From the NCBI GenBank assembly GCA_022446815.1, contig JAKVCD010000029.1:41512-105511 (forward strand): a stretch of DNA of 64,000 nucleotides, read 5' to 3'. The DNA comes from Planctomycetota bacterium (GTDB lineage Bacteria; Planctomycetota; UBA1135; GCA-002686595). Below the pieces are notes generated by a model, which was given only the letters and a program-made list of their open reading frames with translations, did no database searches and had not been told where the DNA came from. Below are positions 34,219-45,299 of this stretch, one piece after another. Within the stretch, counting starts at the first letter, position 1; every line of letters starts with the position of its first letter. The translations under genes were made by a program, and so were the position numbers.

Positions 34219-36120
34219 GTGACCCTCGTCGTAGTTGAGGACTTGCGCAAACACTTTGGCGCGCAGGAGGTGCTCTCAGGGGCCACGCTCCAGCTCGACG
34301 AGGGCGAGCGCGTCGGGCTGGTCGGGCCGAACGGCGCAGGCAAGAGCACCCTCGTCTCCATGATCGCAGGGCTGGACACTCCTGACTGGGGAAAGGTGCA
34401 GCGTCGTAAGGGGGTGAAGGTTGGGCACGTGCCGCAGCGCCCAGAGTTTGGCCCAGGGGTCACCGTTCGCAGCTATGTCGAGAGCGGGCTGGCATATGCG
34501 CAAGAGCTCATCCAAGAGTTCGAAGAGATCGGTGACTCGATGGGTGAGGCCGAGGGGGAAGAGCTCGACAAGCTGCTAGAGCGCCACACCGCCCTGTCGG
34601 AGCGGATCGACGCCGCCGGTGCCTGGGAGATCGGGCGACGCGTCGAGGCCGTCCTCTCTGGTATCGGCCTCGGCGAGGTCTTCTGGGATCGTGAGGCCGC
34701 GACCCTCTCGGGTGGCGAGAAGAACCGCGCAGCCCTCGCACGCGAGCTCGCGGCTGGGCACGACCTCCTGCTCCTAGACGAGCCCACAAACCACCTCGAC
34801 CTCGAAGGCATCGAGTGGATGGAGGCTTGGCTCAGCGAGCTCAAGACCGGCGTCCTCATCGTCAGCCACGACCGGCGACTCTTAGAGAACGCCGTAACGA
34901 ACATCGTCGAGATCGAGCGCGGCAGCCTCACTCGCTACCCGGGGAAGTACTCCAAGTATCTCGAGCTCAAAGCGGAGCGATTTGATTCCGCCCTCCGTGC
35001 GTGGGAGATCCAGAGCGCGAAAGTCCGAAGAGAGGAGACCTTCATCAAGAAGCACATGGGGAGTCAGCGCACCGCTGAGGCTAAAGGCCGTATGAAGAAG
35101 CTCGAGAACCTCGAGCGCTTGAAGCAGCCTTACCTCGACGTCCGTCGCCCCGTGATCCAAGCCCCCAAGGCAGAGCGTGGCGGAGAGCTCGTCCTCGAGG
35201 CGCGCGGGCTCAAGGGCGGCTATGACGACAACGTCCTCTTTGAAGGGGTCAACCTGCGCATCGGGCGTGGAGAGCGCGTCGGGATCGTCGGCCCCAACGG
35301 AGCGGGTAAGTCGACCCTCTTGAAGATCATCACAGGGCGAGCGGCGCCCATGTCTGGCGAGGTGGACATGGGCCACGGCGCTGTCTGCGGCTTCTACGAT
35401 CAAGACACCAGCGCCTTACGTGATGACGGGACCCCGATGACAGAGGTCCGGCGCGTGCGACCGGCATGGACCGACCTCGAGGTGCGCAGCCACCTCGCGA
35501 AGTTCCTCTTCCGCGGTAACGAGGTGGAGAAGTCTGTCGGCGCGCTCTCTGGAGGGGAGCGCGCGCGGCTCTCCCTCGCGAAGCTCATCGTCACAGAGCC
35601 CACCTGGCTCGCGATGGATGAGCCAACGAACCACATCGACCTCGCTGGACGCACTGCGCTCGAGGAGATGCTCGGACAATTCTCAGGGGCCCTCGTCTGC
35701 GTCAGCCACGACAGAGAGTTCTTGGACGGCCTTTGTGGACGCATCATCGAGGTCTCACGCGGTGAGATCCGCGAGTACAAGGGCAACTACACCGACTATC
35801 GCCGCGTGAAGCTCGAGGAGCTAGAGCGCGCCCAATCAACCCGGAAAGACGAAGAGCGACGCGCAAAGAAGGCTGTCCAGGAGGCCGCAGCCCAAGCCAA
35901 GAAGGCCGAGAAGAAGCGGGCCAAGAACCCCTGGAAGCTGGAGAAGGTCGAAGCCCGGATCATGGAGCTCGAGGAGGAGCTAGAGCGCCTGCGTGAATCT
36001 CTGGGTACTGAGGAGGTCTACAAGGACCAAGACTCGACCCGTGAGGTGCAGTTCCAGATCGCTGAGCTCGAGCGAGAGCTAGAAGAGGCGAACGAGGAGT
36101 GGGAGCAGTGGGCGAACTGA
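34219..36120 (+). CDS. ABC-F family ATPase, Uup-like
   Basis: 633 residues, cytosolic, no membrane helices. There are two ABC cassettes: first Walker A GPNGAGKSTL near residue 37 with signature LSGGEKNRAAL; second Walker A GPNGAGKSTL near 359 with signature LSGGERARLSL. Both have Walker B ending in DEPTNH. Between them is the linker that enters the ribosome's tRNA exit site in EttA-type factors. The C-terminal 90 residues are a charged coiled coil (KKAEKKRAKNPWKLEKVEAR), as in Uup and related antibiotic-resistance ABC-F proteins. The role is ribosome-associated translation support. The start is GTG. Confidence 0.93.
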   Translation: MTLVVVEDLRKHFGAQEVLSGATLQLDEGERVGLVGPNGAGKSTLVSMIAGLDTPDWGKVQRRKGVKVGHVPQRPEFGPGVTVRSYVESGLAYAQELIQEFEEIGDSMGEAEGEELDKLLERHTALSERIDAAGAWEIGRRVEAVLSGIGLGEVFWDREAATLSGGEKNRAALARELAAGHDLLLLDEPTNHLDLEGIEWMEAWLSELKTGVLIVSHDRRLLENAVTNIVEIERGSLTRYPGKYSKYLELKAERFDSALRAWEIQSAKVRREETFIKKHMGSQRTAEAKGRMKKLENLERLKQPYLDVRRPVIQAPKAERGGELVLEARGLKGGYDDNVLFEGVNLRIGRGERVGIVGPNGAGKSTLLKIITGRAAPMSGEVDMGHGAVCGFYDQDTSALRDDGTPMTEVRRVRPAWTDLEVRSHLAKFLFRGNEVEKSVGALSGGERARLSLAKLIVTEPTWLAMDEPTNHIDLAGRTALEEMLGQFSGALVCVSHDREFLDGLCGRIIEVSRGEIREYKGNYTDYRRVKLEELERAQSTRKDEERRAKKAVQEAAAQAKKAEKKRAKNPWKLEKVEARIMELEEELERLRESLGTEEVYKDQDSTREVQFQIAELERELEEANEEWEQWAN

Positions 36121-36179
36121 TCGCTATCCTCTTGGGCAGCGACCTGAGCCCCGAGCGCTCGAGATAGATAGAGGAGAAG

Positions 36180-37880
36180 ATGCAGGAGTTCACAGACAAG
36201 ATCCGAGCCGCCCTCAGCGAGAGGTCCGGTCTCCCAGCCCAAGGCCTCAAGCTCGAGCAACCCCGAGATCCGAAGCTCGGAGACTTCGCCTTCCCGTGCT
36301 TCCCCCTCGCGAAGGCCCTCAAGAAGGCGCCCCCTGCGATCGCGGCTGAGCTCGCGGGCGAGCTCGCTGAGGACCTGGACGGGATCAGCGTCGAGGCCGC
36401 GGGCCCCTACCTCAACTTCCGCGTCGACCCGGCCCGCCTAGCCGAGTCCGTCGTGAGCGCGGCTGTGGAGGCTGGGTCGTCCTATGGCTCCACGCGAGAC
36501 GGGGAGGGCAAGAAGATCGTGATCGACCTCTCCTCGCCGAACATCGCCAAGCCGATGTCCGTCGGGCACCTGCGCTCGACCGTGATCGGTGGCGCGCTGC
36601 AGCGCATCTTTGACGCGCTCGGCTATGAGACCGTCGGGATCAACCACATCGGAGATTGGGGCAGCCAGTTCGGCAAACTCATCGCCGCCCTCGACCGATG
36701 GGGCGCCGAGACAGACCTCGAGACGGACCCCATCCAGGCCCTGCTCGCGCTGTACGTGCGCTACCACGAGGAGGAGGAGTCCGACCCCGAGCTAGCCGAG
36801 GCAGGTCGCGCAGCCTTCCGCGCCCTCGAGGGTGGCGAGGACGAGGAGGTGCGCAGGAAGTGGGAGCACATCACCGAGCTCTCGCTCGCTGAGTTCGACA
36901 AGATCTACTCTCGACTGGGTGTGACCTTCGACGAGGTGCGCGGCGAGGCCTTCTATGAGCCTTACCTAGAGAGCGCGGTCGACCGCGTCGAGGCGGCTGG
37001 GATCACGGAGATGAGCGAGGGCGCGCTGATTGTCGACCTCTCACACATCTCAGAGAGCACTCCCCCATGCCTGCTCCGCAAGACAGACGGTACCACCCTC
37101 TACGCTACGCGCGACCTCGCTGCGGTGTTCCACCGCTGGGAGCTCTATGAGTTCACCCGCTGCCTCTATGTCGTGGGCGGCGACCAGCGACTGCACTTCC
37201 AGCAGCTGAAGGGCGTCTTGGAGCGTATGGAGCTCGACTGGGAGGAGCGCGTCGAACACATCGCCTTCGGGATGATGCGCTTGCCTGAGGGTCGCATGAG
37301 CACGCGCAAGGGGCGCGTGATCTTCCTAGAGGACGTCCTCGATCGCGCCGTCGAGGAGGCCCTGAGGATCATCCATGAGAAGAACCCCGACCTCTCCTGT
37401 GCGGCCGAGGTCGCAGAGCAGGTCGGCGTCGGCGCCGTGGTCTTCAACGACCTCCGGCGTGAGCGCATCAAGGACGTAGAGTTTGACTGGGACGAGATCC
37501 TCTCCTTTGAGGGTGAGACGGGTCCCTATGTCCAGTACACCCACGCGCGCCTCGCTTCGATCCAGCGCAAGGCCAAGGATCGCGGAGAGGGCGAGGGTGA
37601 GCCGGACTGGGCCGCCCTCGAAGACGCGCGGGGCGTCCTCCTGCGCATAGGGCGCTTCCCAGACGTTCTCCGTTCTGCTGCGAGGAACGCAGAGCCCTCT
37701 GAGGTCTCGACCTGGCTCCTCGGCCTCTCCAGGGAGGTCAACGGCTGGTACGCCTCACACCGTGTCCTAGGGCAAGATTCTGGCGTAACGACGGCACGTT
37801 TGGCCCTCGTGAGGGCCACCCAACAGGCGCTCGCAGCCGGCCTCAGGCTCCTTGGGGTCGCCGCGCCCGACGAGATGTAG
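36180..37880 (+). CDS. argS: Arginyl-tRNA synthetase
   Basis: 566 residues, the normal class Ia size. The N-terminal additional domain (1-110) is followed by the HIGH-box equivalent SVGHLRST within SSPNIAKPMSVGHLRSTVIG. The KMSKS-loop equivalent is MSTRKGRVIFLED. The C-terminal DALR helical domain includes ETGPYVQYTHARLASI. AGAGGAGAAG immediately before the ATG is a strong ribosome-binding site. It follows the ABC-F gene by 59 bases. The 114-base gap after it contains a short dyad (CGTAGG 37902-37907, CCTACG 37917-37922) without a T-run. Confidence 0.97.
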   Translation: MQEFTDKIRAALSERSGLPAQGLKLEQPRDPKLGDFAFPCFPLAKALKKAPPAIAAELAGELAEDLDGISVEAAGPYLNFRVDPARLAESVVSAAVEAGSSYGSTRDGEGKKIVIDLSSPNIAKPMSVGHLRSTVIGGALQRIFDALGYETVGINHIGDWGSQFGKLIAALDRWGAETDLETDPIQALLALYVRYHEEEESDPELAEAGRAAFRALEGGEDEEVRRKWEHITELSLAEFDKIYSRLGVTFDEVRGEAFYEPYLESAVDRVEAAGITEMSEGALIVDLSHISESTPPCLLRKTDGTTLYATRDLAAVFHRWELYEFTRCLYVVGGDQRLHFQQLKGVLERMELDWEERVEHIAFGMMRLPEGRMSTRKGRVIFLEDVLDRAVEEALRIIHEKNPDLSCAAEVAEQVGVGAVVFNDLRRERIKDVEFDWDEILSFEGETGPYVQYTHARLASIQRKAKDRGEGEGEPDWAALEDARGVLLRIGRFPDVLRSAARNAEPSEVSTWLLGLSREVNGWYASHRVLGQDSGVTTARLALVRATQQALAAGLRLLGVAAPDEM

Positions 37881-37994
37881 ACCCGGAAGGGATCACCCGA
37901 TCGTAGGAAAAGCGCGCCTACGTCCTTCAAGTCAGGGGGTCAGGTTTCCGATGATGGGTGAGCGACCTAGCAGCCCGCTGCCGCCCATCCTTGG

Positions 37995-38537
37995 GTGAAC
38001 GAGAGCGCTGGTCAGAGGAGCCACTTGATCGAGAACTACATCCGAGACGTCCCTGACTTCCCCAAGCCTGGGATCGTCTTCAAAGACATCACGCCGCTCT
38101 TGCAGAGCCCTGACGGCCTCAAGGAGTCCATCGATGGGCTCCGGGCCGCTTGTGACCCCTCGTCCTATGACGTGATCTGTGGGATCGAATCGCGCGGCTT
38201 TATCTTCGGAACAGCGCTAGCGCACGCGGTAGGGAAAGGCTTCATCCCGATCCGGAAGCCCGGCAAGCTCCCTCACGAGACGATCAGTGAGACCTATGAG
38301 CTCGAATACGGAACCGACACGGTCGAGATCCACTCTGACGCGGTCAAACCTGGTGAGAGAGTCCTCATGGTAGATGACCTTCTCGCTACCGGGGGGACCA
38401 TGTCAGCCGCGCTCAACCTAGTTAGACGCATAGGCGGAGAGATTACTGCGTGCGCTTTTGTCATCGAACTTGGCTTCCTCGGTGGGCGAGAGAAGCTCGG
38501 CGATGTGGAGATCCACTCCCTGATGAACGTCGAGTGA
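37995..38537 (+). CDS. apt: Adenine phosphoribosyltransferase
   Basis: 180 residues. The N-terminal YIRDVPDFPKPGIVFKDITP and the PRPP loop VLMVDDLLATGGTMSAAL are diagnostic. It salvages adenine to AMP using PRPP. The start given is a GTG. A TTG at 38025 that opens MIENYIRDVPDF has GAGGAG four bases upstream and gives the more usual family length of 170, so it may be the real start. It begins a series of co-directed genes running to lepB. Confidence 0.95.
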   Translation: MNESAGQRSHLIENYIRDVPDFPKPGIVFKDITPLLQSPDGLKESIDGLRAACDPSSYDVICGIESRGFIFGTALAHAVGKGFIPIRKPGKLPHETISETYELEYGTDTVEIHSDAVKPGERVLMVDDLLATGGTMSAALNLVRRIGGEITACAFVIELGFLGGREKLGDVEIHSLMNVE

Positions 38538-38566
38538 GATAGGCCGCGGAGGACATCCAAAGACAC

Positions 38567-39451
38567 ATGGGAATCGAAGAACAAAACAAAGAGCTCGAAG
38601 TCGCGACTGAGGCAGACGCCACGCCGCTCAGCCAAGAGCCCTCCTACGAGGAGACCTTGCGAGAGCTCACGACTGAGGAGATCTGGGAGCTCTACCACAA
38701 GAAGGCCAAAGAGACCGGCCCTCGCTCTAAGGAGATCGAGCCCTACCGGAACTCACTCATGGAGCGGCACCTCCCGCTCGTGAAGTACATCGCCGAGCGG
38801 CTCCTACAAACCCTGCCAAAGTCCATCGAGCTCGACGACCTCATCAGCGCCGGCCTCTTCGGCCTGATGGACGCGATCCGAGGCTTTGACCCCGAGCGCG
38901 GGATCAAGTTCAAGACCTACTGCACGACGCGGATCCGAGGCTCCATCCTCGACCAGCTGCGCAGCCAGGCCTGGGTCCCCCGCCTCGTGCGCCTCAAGGC
39001 CAGCAAGATCGACAAGGCCCTCAACCGCCTCACGGCCGAGTATGGGCGCGAGCCCACACACAATGAGCTCGCCGAGGCCATGGAGATGGAGCCGGACGAG
39101 CTCACGCGTGAGATGGACGCTGCGAGTGCCCGCAGCATGTACTCCCTCTCAGAGAAGTGGGAAGACAACGACGACGAGGGCTCTGGGGAGAAGATTGAGG
39201 TCCTCGAGGACCATCAGGCGAAGGACCCCATCCAAGAGCTCAACCAGAACGACCTGCTCGGCTACATGACGCGCTCCTTGACGCCCAAGGAGAGGTTCAT
39301 CATCGAGCAGTACTACAGAGCCGGACACACGATGAGGGAGATCGGCGAGATGCTGAACCTCACAGAGAGCCGGGTCTGCCAGATCCACTCCAACGTGATG
39401 GACCGTCTGAAGGCGCTCCTCGGGCAGAAGTCCGGCTCGCTGCTCATGTAG
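38567..39451 (+). CDS. RNA polymerase sigma factor, FliA/WhiG type
   Basis: 294 residues. Region 2 is MERHLPLVKYIAERLLQTLP followed by ELDDLISAGLFGLMDAIRGF and KFKTYCTTRIRGSILDQLRS. Region 3 is KASKIDKALNRLTAEYGREP, and region 4 ends with HTMREIGEMLNLTESRVCQI. The presence of region 3 and the FKTYCTTRIRGSILDQLRS segment set it apart from ECF factors and match the sigma-28 class used for flagellar or developmental genes. An unusual acidic 35-residue N-terminal extension precedes region 2. No flagellar, chemotaxis or FlgM-like gene is in the window; it sits in a housekeeping run. Confidence 0.9.
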   Translation: MGIEEQNKELEVATEADATPLSQEPSYEETLRELTTEEIWELYHKKAKETGPRSKEIEPYRNSLMERHLPLVKYIAERLLQTLPKSIELDDLISAGLFGLMDAIRGFDPERGIKFKTYCTTRIRGSILDQLRSQAWVPRLVRLKASKIDKALNRLTAEYGREPTHNELAEAMEMEPDELTREMDAASARSMYSLSEKWEDNDDEGSGEKIEVLEDHQAKDPIQELNQNDLLGYMTRSLTPKERFIIEQYYRAGHTMREIGEMLNLTESRVCQIHSNVMDRLKALLGQKSGSLLM

Positions 39452-39502
39452 AGCAGCCTGAGTATCTCCGCGGGAGCTCCGTGACGCTGATACCATCGTC
39501 GC

Positions 39503-40249
39503 GTGGATCGAAGAGTCATCCGACATGGGGTCACGGACTCCACCTCAGAGCGAGCCTTTGCAGCCCTCGCTGAGGGGAGCGCTTCTCACGGCGACGTTCA
39601 CCTCGCGACAGCTCAGACCAGAGGGCGCGGGCGCCTCGGCCGCGAGTGGTCCTCTCCAGAGGGAGGCGACCTCTACGCGAGCCTGGTGCTCCTCCCTCCC
39701 CCGCCAGGCTATGACCCTGTCGGGCTGACAATGGCCGTGGGGCTGGGCGTCCTGCGTGGTCTAGAGCGCGCAGGCGGCGAAGAGCTCATGCTCAAGTGGC
39801 CCAACGACGTCGTCGACGCAGCTGGGGCTAAGCTCGCTGGTGTCCTTGTCGAGAGCCGCGGGCTCCAGCCTGACGCTCCGCATTACGTCGCAGGCTTCGG
39901 CGTCAACATCACACGCACAGAGTTTCCGGCTGAGCTCACTGCCGAGCGGCCTGTGACCAGCCTGAGACTCTTGGGGATCACAGCGGACACTGAGGGAGTG
40001 CTAGAAGAGATCTTGGGTGAGCTGGAAGCTGCCCTCACACAGCTCATAGCCAACCCCAGCGCACTCTGCAGCACGTTCGTGAGGCGCGCGGGGCTCTTCA
40101 ACGGGCCGCTGGAGGTGCAGCGAGGGAAGGAGCTCTGCAGAGGTCGCCTCCTCGAGCTCGACCTAGAGATCGGGCTCACCCTCGAGACAGCTGAGGGTGC
40201 AGCGCTCACGATCCCCCTCGAGCACGTATCGGCTCTGCGGCAGGTCTGA
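39503..40249 (+). CDS. birA: Biotin--[acetyl-CoA-carboxylase] ligase
   Basis: 248 residues. The biotin-binding signature is GRGRLGREWSSPEGGDLYAS and the catalytic segment is LKWPNDVVDAAGAKLAGVLV. It attaches biotin to the carboxyl carrier protein. The E. coli-type DNA-binding winged helix is missing, so this is a class I ligase without repressor function. The C-terminal SH3-like domain is short but present. The GTG start lies 51 bases after the sigma factor. Confidence 0.92.
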   Translation: MDRRVIRHGVTDSTSERAFAALAEGSASHGDVHLATAQTRGRGRLGREWSSPEGGDLYASLVLLPPPPGYDPVGLTMAVGLGVLRGLERAGGEELMLKWPNDVVDAAGAKLAGVLVESRGLQPDAPHYVAGFGVNITRTEFPAELTAERPVTSLRLLGITADTEGVLEEILGELEAALTQLIANPSALCSTFVRRAGLFNGPLEVQRGKELCRGRLLELDLEIGLTLETAEGAALTIPLEHVSALRQV

Positions 40250-40301
40250 GGTCGAGCTGGGTGGCGTATACTGTCTCGCCCAAATCTCCTCAGACCTTCT
40301 C

Positions 40302-41027
40302 ATGAGCAGCAGCAGAACAGACGGCCGCGCCCCCGAGGCCATGCGCCCCATCAGCTTCCAGCGGCGCTTCACCTCGAAGACGCCGGGATCCGTCCTCGCC
40401 TCTTTCGGTGACACGCAGGTCCTATGCACCGCCAGCCTGATGGACGGCGTCCCGCGCTTCCTGCAGGGAAAGGGCAAGGGCTGGCTCACCGCCGAGTACT
40501 CGATGATGCCCTCCTCTACGGACACCAGAAAAGCGCGCGACCGCAACGGCCGCGTCGATGGGCGTTCGGTAGAGATCCAGCGTCTGATCGGGCGCTCCGT
40601 ACGCGCTGTCACAAATCTAGAGGTCTTCGGCGAGCGCACCATCTACATCGACTGTGACGTGCTGCAGGCCGACGGAGGTACACGCACGACCTCCATCAGC
40701 GGTGCCTGGGTCGCCCTCCACGACCTCTTCCTGCACATGGACTCAAAGCGCCTGCTCCGCCAATGGCCGCTCGAGCAGCAGCTCGGCGCAGTGAGCATCG
40801 GAGCAGTCAAGGGCGAGGTCCTCTGCGACCTCTGCTATGAAGAGGACGCTGGCGCCGACGTCGATATGAACGTCGTCATGACGAGCGCCGGAGAGTTCGT
40901 CGAGGTTCAAGGCGGCGCAGAGGGTGCGACCTTCTCGCGCGAGACGATGGACAGCATGCTCGCCTGCGCAGAAGGCGGCATCCGCCAGATCTTTGAGGCC
41001 CAGCGGGCTGCGGTCGAGGAGGGTTGA
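40302..41027 (+). CDS. rph: Ribonuclease PH
   Basis: 241 residues from the ATG at 40302; a frame open further upstream overlaps birA and lacks homologous sequence. It trims tRNA 3' ends by phosphorolysis. Signatures are RTDGRAPEAMRPISF, GSVLASFGDTQVLC, GWLTAEYSMMPSST and DCDVLQADGGTRTTSI. The C-terminal domain with the phosphate-binding and metal residues (CYEEDAGADVDMNVV) is complete. It is followed three bases later by rdgB. Confidence 0.95.
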   Translation: MSSSRTDGRAPEAMRPISFQRRFTSKTPGSVLASFGDTQVLCTASLMDGVPRFLQGKGKGWLTAEYSMMPSSTDTRKARDRNGRVDGRSVEIQRLIGRSVRAVTNLEVFGERTIYIDCDVLQADGGTRTTSISGAWVALHDLFLHMDSKRLLRQWPLEQQLGAVSIGAVKGEVLCDLCYEEDAGADVDMNVVMTSAGEFVEVQGGAEGATFSRETMDSMLACAEGGIRQIFEAQRAAVEEG

Positions 41028-41030
41028 GGA

Positions 41031-41648
41031 GTGGAGCTGCTCATCGCCAGCGGCAACCCTAAGAAGCTCGCTGAGATCGAGCTCTATCTCAGCGAGACCG
41101 AGGTGAGCCTTCTCGCGCCGAGCGACGTCGGTGGGCTCCCCGAGGTTGAGGAGGACAAGCTCACCTTCGCTGAGAACGCGGACAAGAAGGCCGCTTCTGG
41201 CGCCATGGAGAGCGGGCGCTGGACCCTCGCAGATGACTCTGGCCTCGAGGTGGACCACCTCGGCGGAGCGCCCGGGGTGAGGTCTGCGCGCTTCGCGGGC
41301 GTCCATGGGGACGATGAGGCAAACAACCAGCGGCTCTTGGCAGAGCTCTCAGAGGTCGAAGACGCAGCGCGAGGCGCTCAGTTTATCTGTGCGCTCTCCC
41401 TCGCCCGGCCCGACGGGTCCATCGCAGCACGATTCGAGGGGAAGGCGCGCGGGCGCATCCTCCGTGAGCGACGCGGAGACCGCGACTTTGGCTATGACCC
41501 CTACTTCCTGTTCACTGAAGAGGGCTATCCACAAACTGGGCGAGGCTTTGCAGAGCTGAACCCCGAAGAGAAGTCCGGCGTGAGCCACCGCGGGAGAGCC
41601 CTCGAGCTCCTGCGTGAATACCTCATGACGGCGACGCTAGAGGCTTAG
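41031..41648 (+). CDS. rdgB: Non-canonical purine NTP pyrophosphatase RdgB/HAM1
   Basis: 205 residues. It removes ITP, dITP and XTP from the nucleotide pool. Substrate-binding motif ASGNPKKLAEIE is at the N-terminus, and the catalytic/metal region LADDSGLEVDHLGGAPGVRS and FGYDPYFLF are complete. The GTG start is three bases after the rph stop; the rph-rdgB pairing is common in bacteria and supports a single operon. Confidence 0.95.
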   Translation: MELLIASGNPKKLAEIELYLSETEVSLLAPSDVGGLPEVEEDKLTFAENADKKAASGAMESGRWTLADDSGLEVDHLGGAPGVRSARFAGVHGDDEANNQRLLAELSEVEDAARGAQFICALSLARPDGSIAARFEGKARGRILRERRGDRDFGYDPYFLFTEEGYPQTGRGFAELNPEEKSGVSHRGRALELLREYLMTATLEA

Positions 41649-41656
41649 GAGAGCAC

Positions 41657-43452
<1,796 letters not shown>

Positions 43453-43456
<4 letters not shown>

Positions 43457-44910
43457 GCGCTGAGCCGGCTCAAGGCGGCGGCGAGAAGCCGCGTCGGCCT
43501 TGGCGTGACAACGTCGAGGCCGTAACGATGGCCATCATCGTCGCGGTGATGCTCAAGTACTTCCTCATCGAGGCGTACAAGATCCCCACGGGCTCCATGC
43601 AGCCGACGCTGATGGGGAACCCCGACACGGGCATCTTCGACCGGGTCCTCGTCGACAAACTCTCCTACCACTACCGCGCCCCTAAGCGCTTCGAGGTGGC
43701 GGTCTTCAAGTACCCCCTCGACCGCTCGATGAACTACATCAAGCGGATCGTCGGCGTCGGTCCGGAGTGGCTACGTATCCAAAACGGCGACCTCTGGCGC
43801 AGCGACCGCCCCAAAGACGACCCCCCCCGCTACGAGTCCGACTGGGAGATCGTCCGCAGGCCCGAGAACGTCCAATCGGACACTTGGAAGGCCCTCGACG
43901 AGGGCGCGCCTGGCAGGCTGCAGTGGCTCCGTATGGGAGATGCCTCATCCTGGGAGGTCTCAGAGGACCGCATCGTAGCGCGAGGCGACGGGGGGCTGCG
44001 GCTGCCTGCCTCGAGCTCCTTCATGGACGATTTCAAGGACGGCTACCCGCGCGCAGTCCGTGAGAGCCTGCGCATTCGGCGTGGGATCCCCTCAGGGATG
44101 AATCCCGTCGGCGACCTGCGCTTTGAGGCGGTGCTTGAGGCCCAGACAGACTGTCGAGAGGTAGTCATCGAGCTCCGTGAGGGCAGCCGGATCTACAGCT
44201 TCACGCTGCCTGGCCCAGCCGCACCCGAGGGCGAGGCTCCCGTCATCCTCGCGAGGGACCTCTCCCGCTCCGCCCGCTCGCCACTAGCTAGGGAGAGGGA
44301 GAGCAAGCTCTCCTCGCCGGGCTGGAGGCTCCCTGAGGGGAGCGGGGTTGAGCTCGCAGTGGAGAACCTAGATGACCGGCTCGCGCTAGAGATCGAGGGT
44401 GAAGAGCTCCTCTCCCTCGAGATCCCTGCCGCCACAGACCAGACCTCTAACATCCAACTGCAAGTCCGCGGAGGCTCGGCGACCTTTGATGAAGTCGAGG
44501 TCTATCGAGACATCTACTACCTCTCGAACCAGGTCAAGGCATCAGAGTGGTACGTGGAAGAGGACCACTACGTAATGCTTGGTGACAACACCCAAGACTC
44601 GAGCGACAGCCGCGAGTGGACCCTCGCCCGATATCACATCCCCGGCGTCGATGGCGTCGTAGAGGGAAACTTCCGTGGTGAAGAAGAGAACCCCCAGCGC
44701 GTCCCCGGCGGCGAGAACGGGACCATGTTCTTCTTCCGGGATGAGTGGGGCACCATGCACTCTTGCCTCGACTCTGAGCGGAGGAACGCGGCGCCGACAA
44801 ATGAGCTTCGCTCCCTAGTGCCGAGAGAGATGATCACAGGTCGCGCATTGATCGTCTTCTGGCCCCTGAAGCCCTCGCTCAAGCTCTGGCGATTGAAGTG
44901 GATCCGGTAG
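43453..44910 (+). CDS. lepB: Signal peptidase I with large insertion
   Basis: 485 residues, far longer than the 200-320 typical of the family. One N-terminal membrane helix (about 22-40) is followed by the catalytic serine S48 in IPTGSMQPTL and the general-base lysine K97 in MNYIKRIVGVG. The last conserved box is GDNTQDSSDSR at 377-387. Between K97 and that box sits about 250 extra residues containing a beta-rich stretch (e.g. LRFEAVLEAQTDCREVVIEL, then NIQLQVRGGSATFDEVEVYR), like a LamG/concanavalin-type sandwich. It cleaves signal peptides at the outer face of the inner membrane. Confidence 0.93.
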
Positions 44911-45299
44911 CCAACGGGCCCGGTTTTCAACAGGTTCATAAGAATGAGCATATCCCTAATTTGGGACATTGGATCCTGTTGGGCTCATCAGACCACCGCT
45001 CCTGGAAGCGCCCTGGAAAGTCGCAGCATTGAACGGTTAAGCGATTGCTATGAAAGGCCTTAGAGGGATTTCGCGGGAGCTCGTTGGCCCGCGCGGAGGG
45101 CCCGTCTAAGAGTCCACAGAGAGCCTACGAAGAGAAGAATGTCTCAATCGAACCTGCCCAGCTCGGTAGCCCACAAGTTATCCACACGGCCTAACGGGCA
45201 GTGTGAAGAACACCCAGCAGCCAAGACCGCGACGCCGAGAGCACACTCTCATCAAGACGGAGAGCGAGTGCCTCTCACCGGAAGCTAGACTCACCCTCT
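44911..45299. other. 389-base intergenic region with one DnaA-box-like 9-mer
   Basis: No gene is seen here. The stretch holds a perfect consensus DnaA-type 9-mer, TTATCCACA, at 45178-45186. No second perfect copy, no AT-rich unwinding block and no dnaA/dnaN/gidA neighbours were found, so it is not evidence of an origin. A short GGCCC...GGGCC dyad lies around 45085-45105. The region most likely carries the promoter of lptB. Confidence 0.35.

Noticed and set aside
45178..45186. Perfect DnaA-box 9-mer TTATCCACA as a sign of a replication origin
   Set aside because: No second perfect copy was found nearby; there is no AT-rich block and no dnaA, dnaN, gyrB or rpmH neighbour. One 9-mer can occur by chance.
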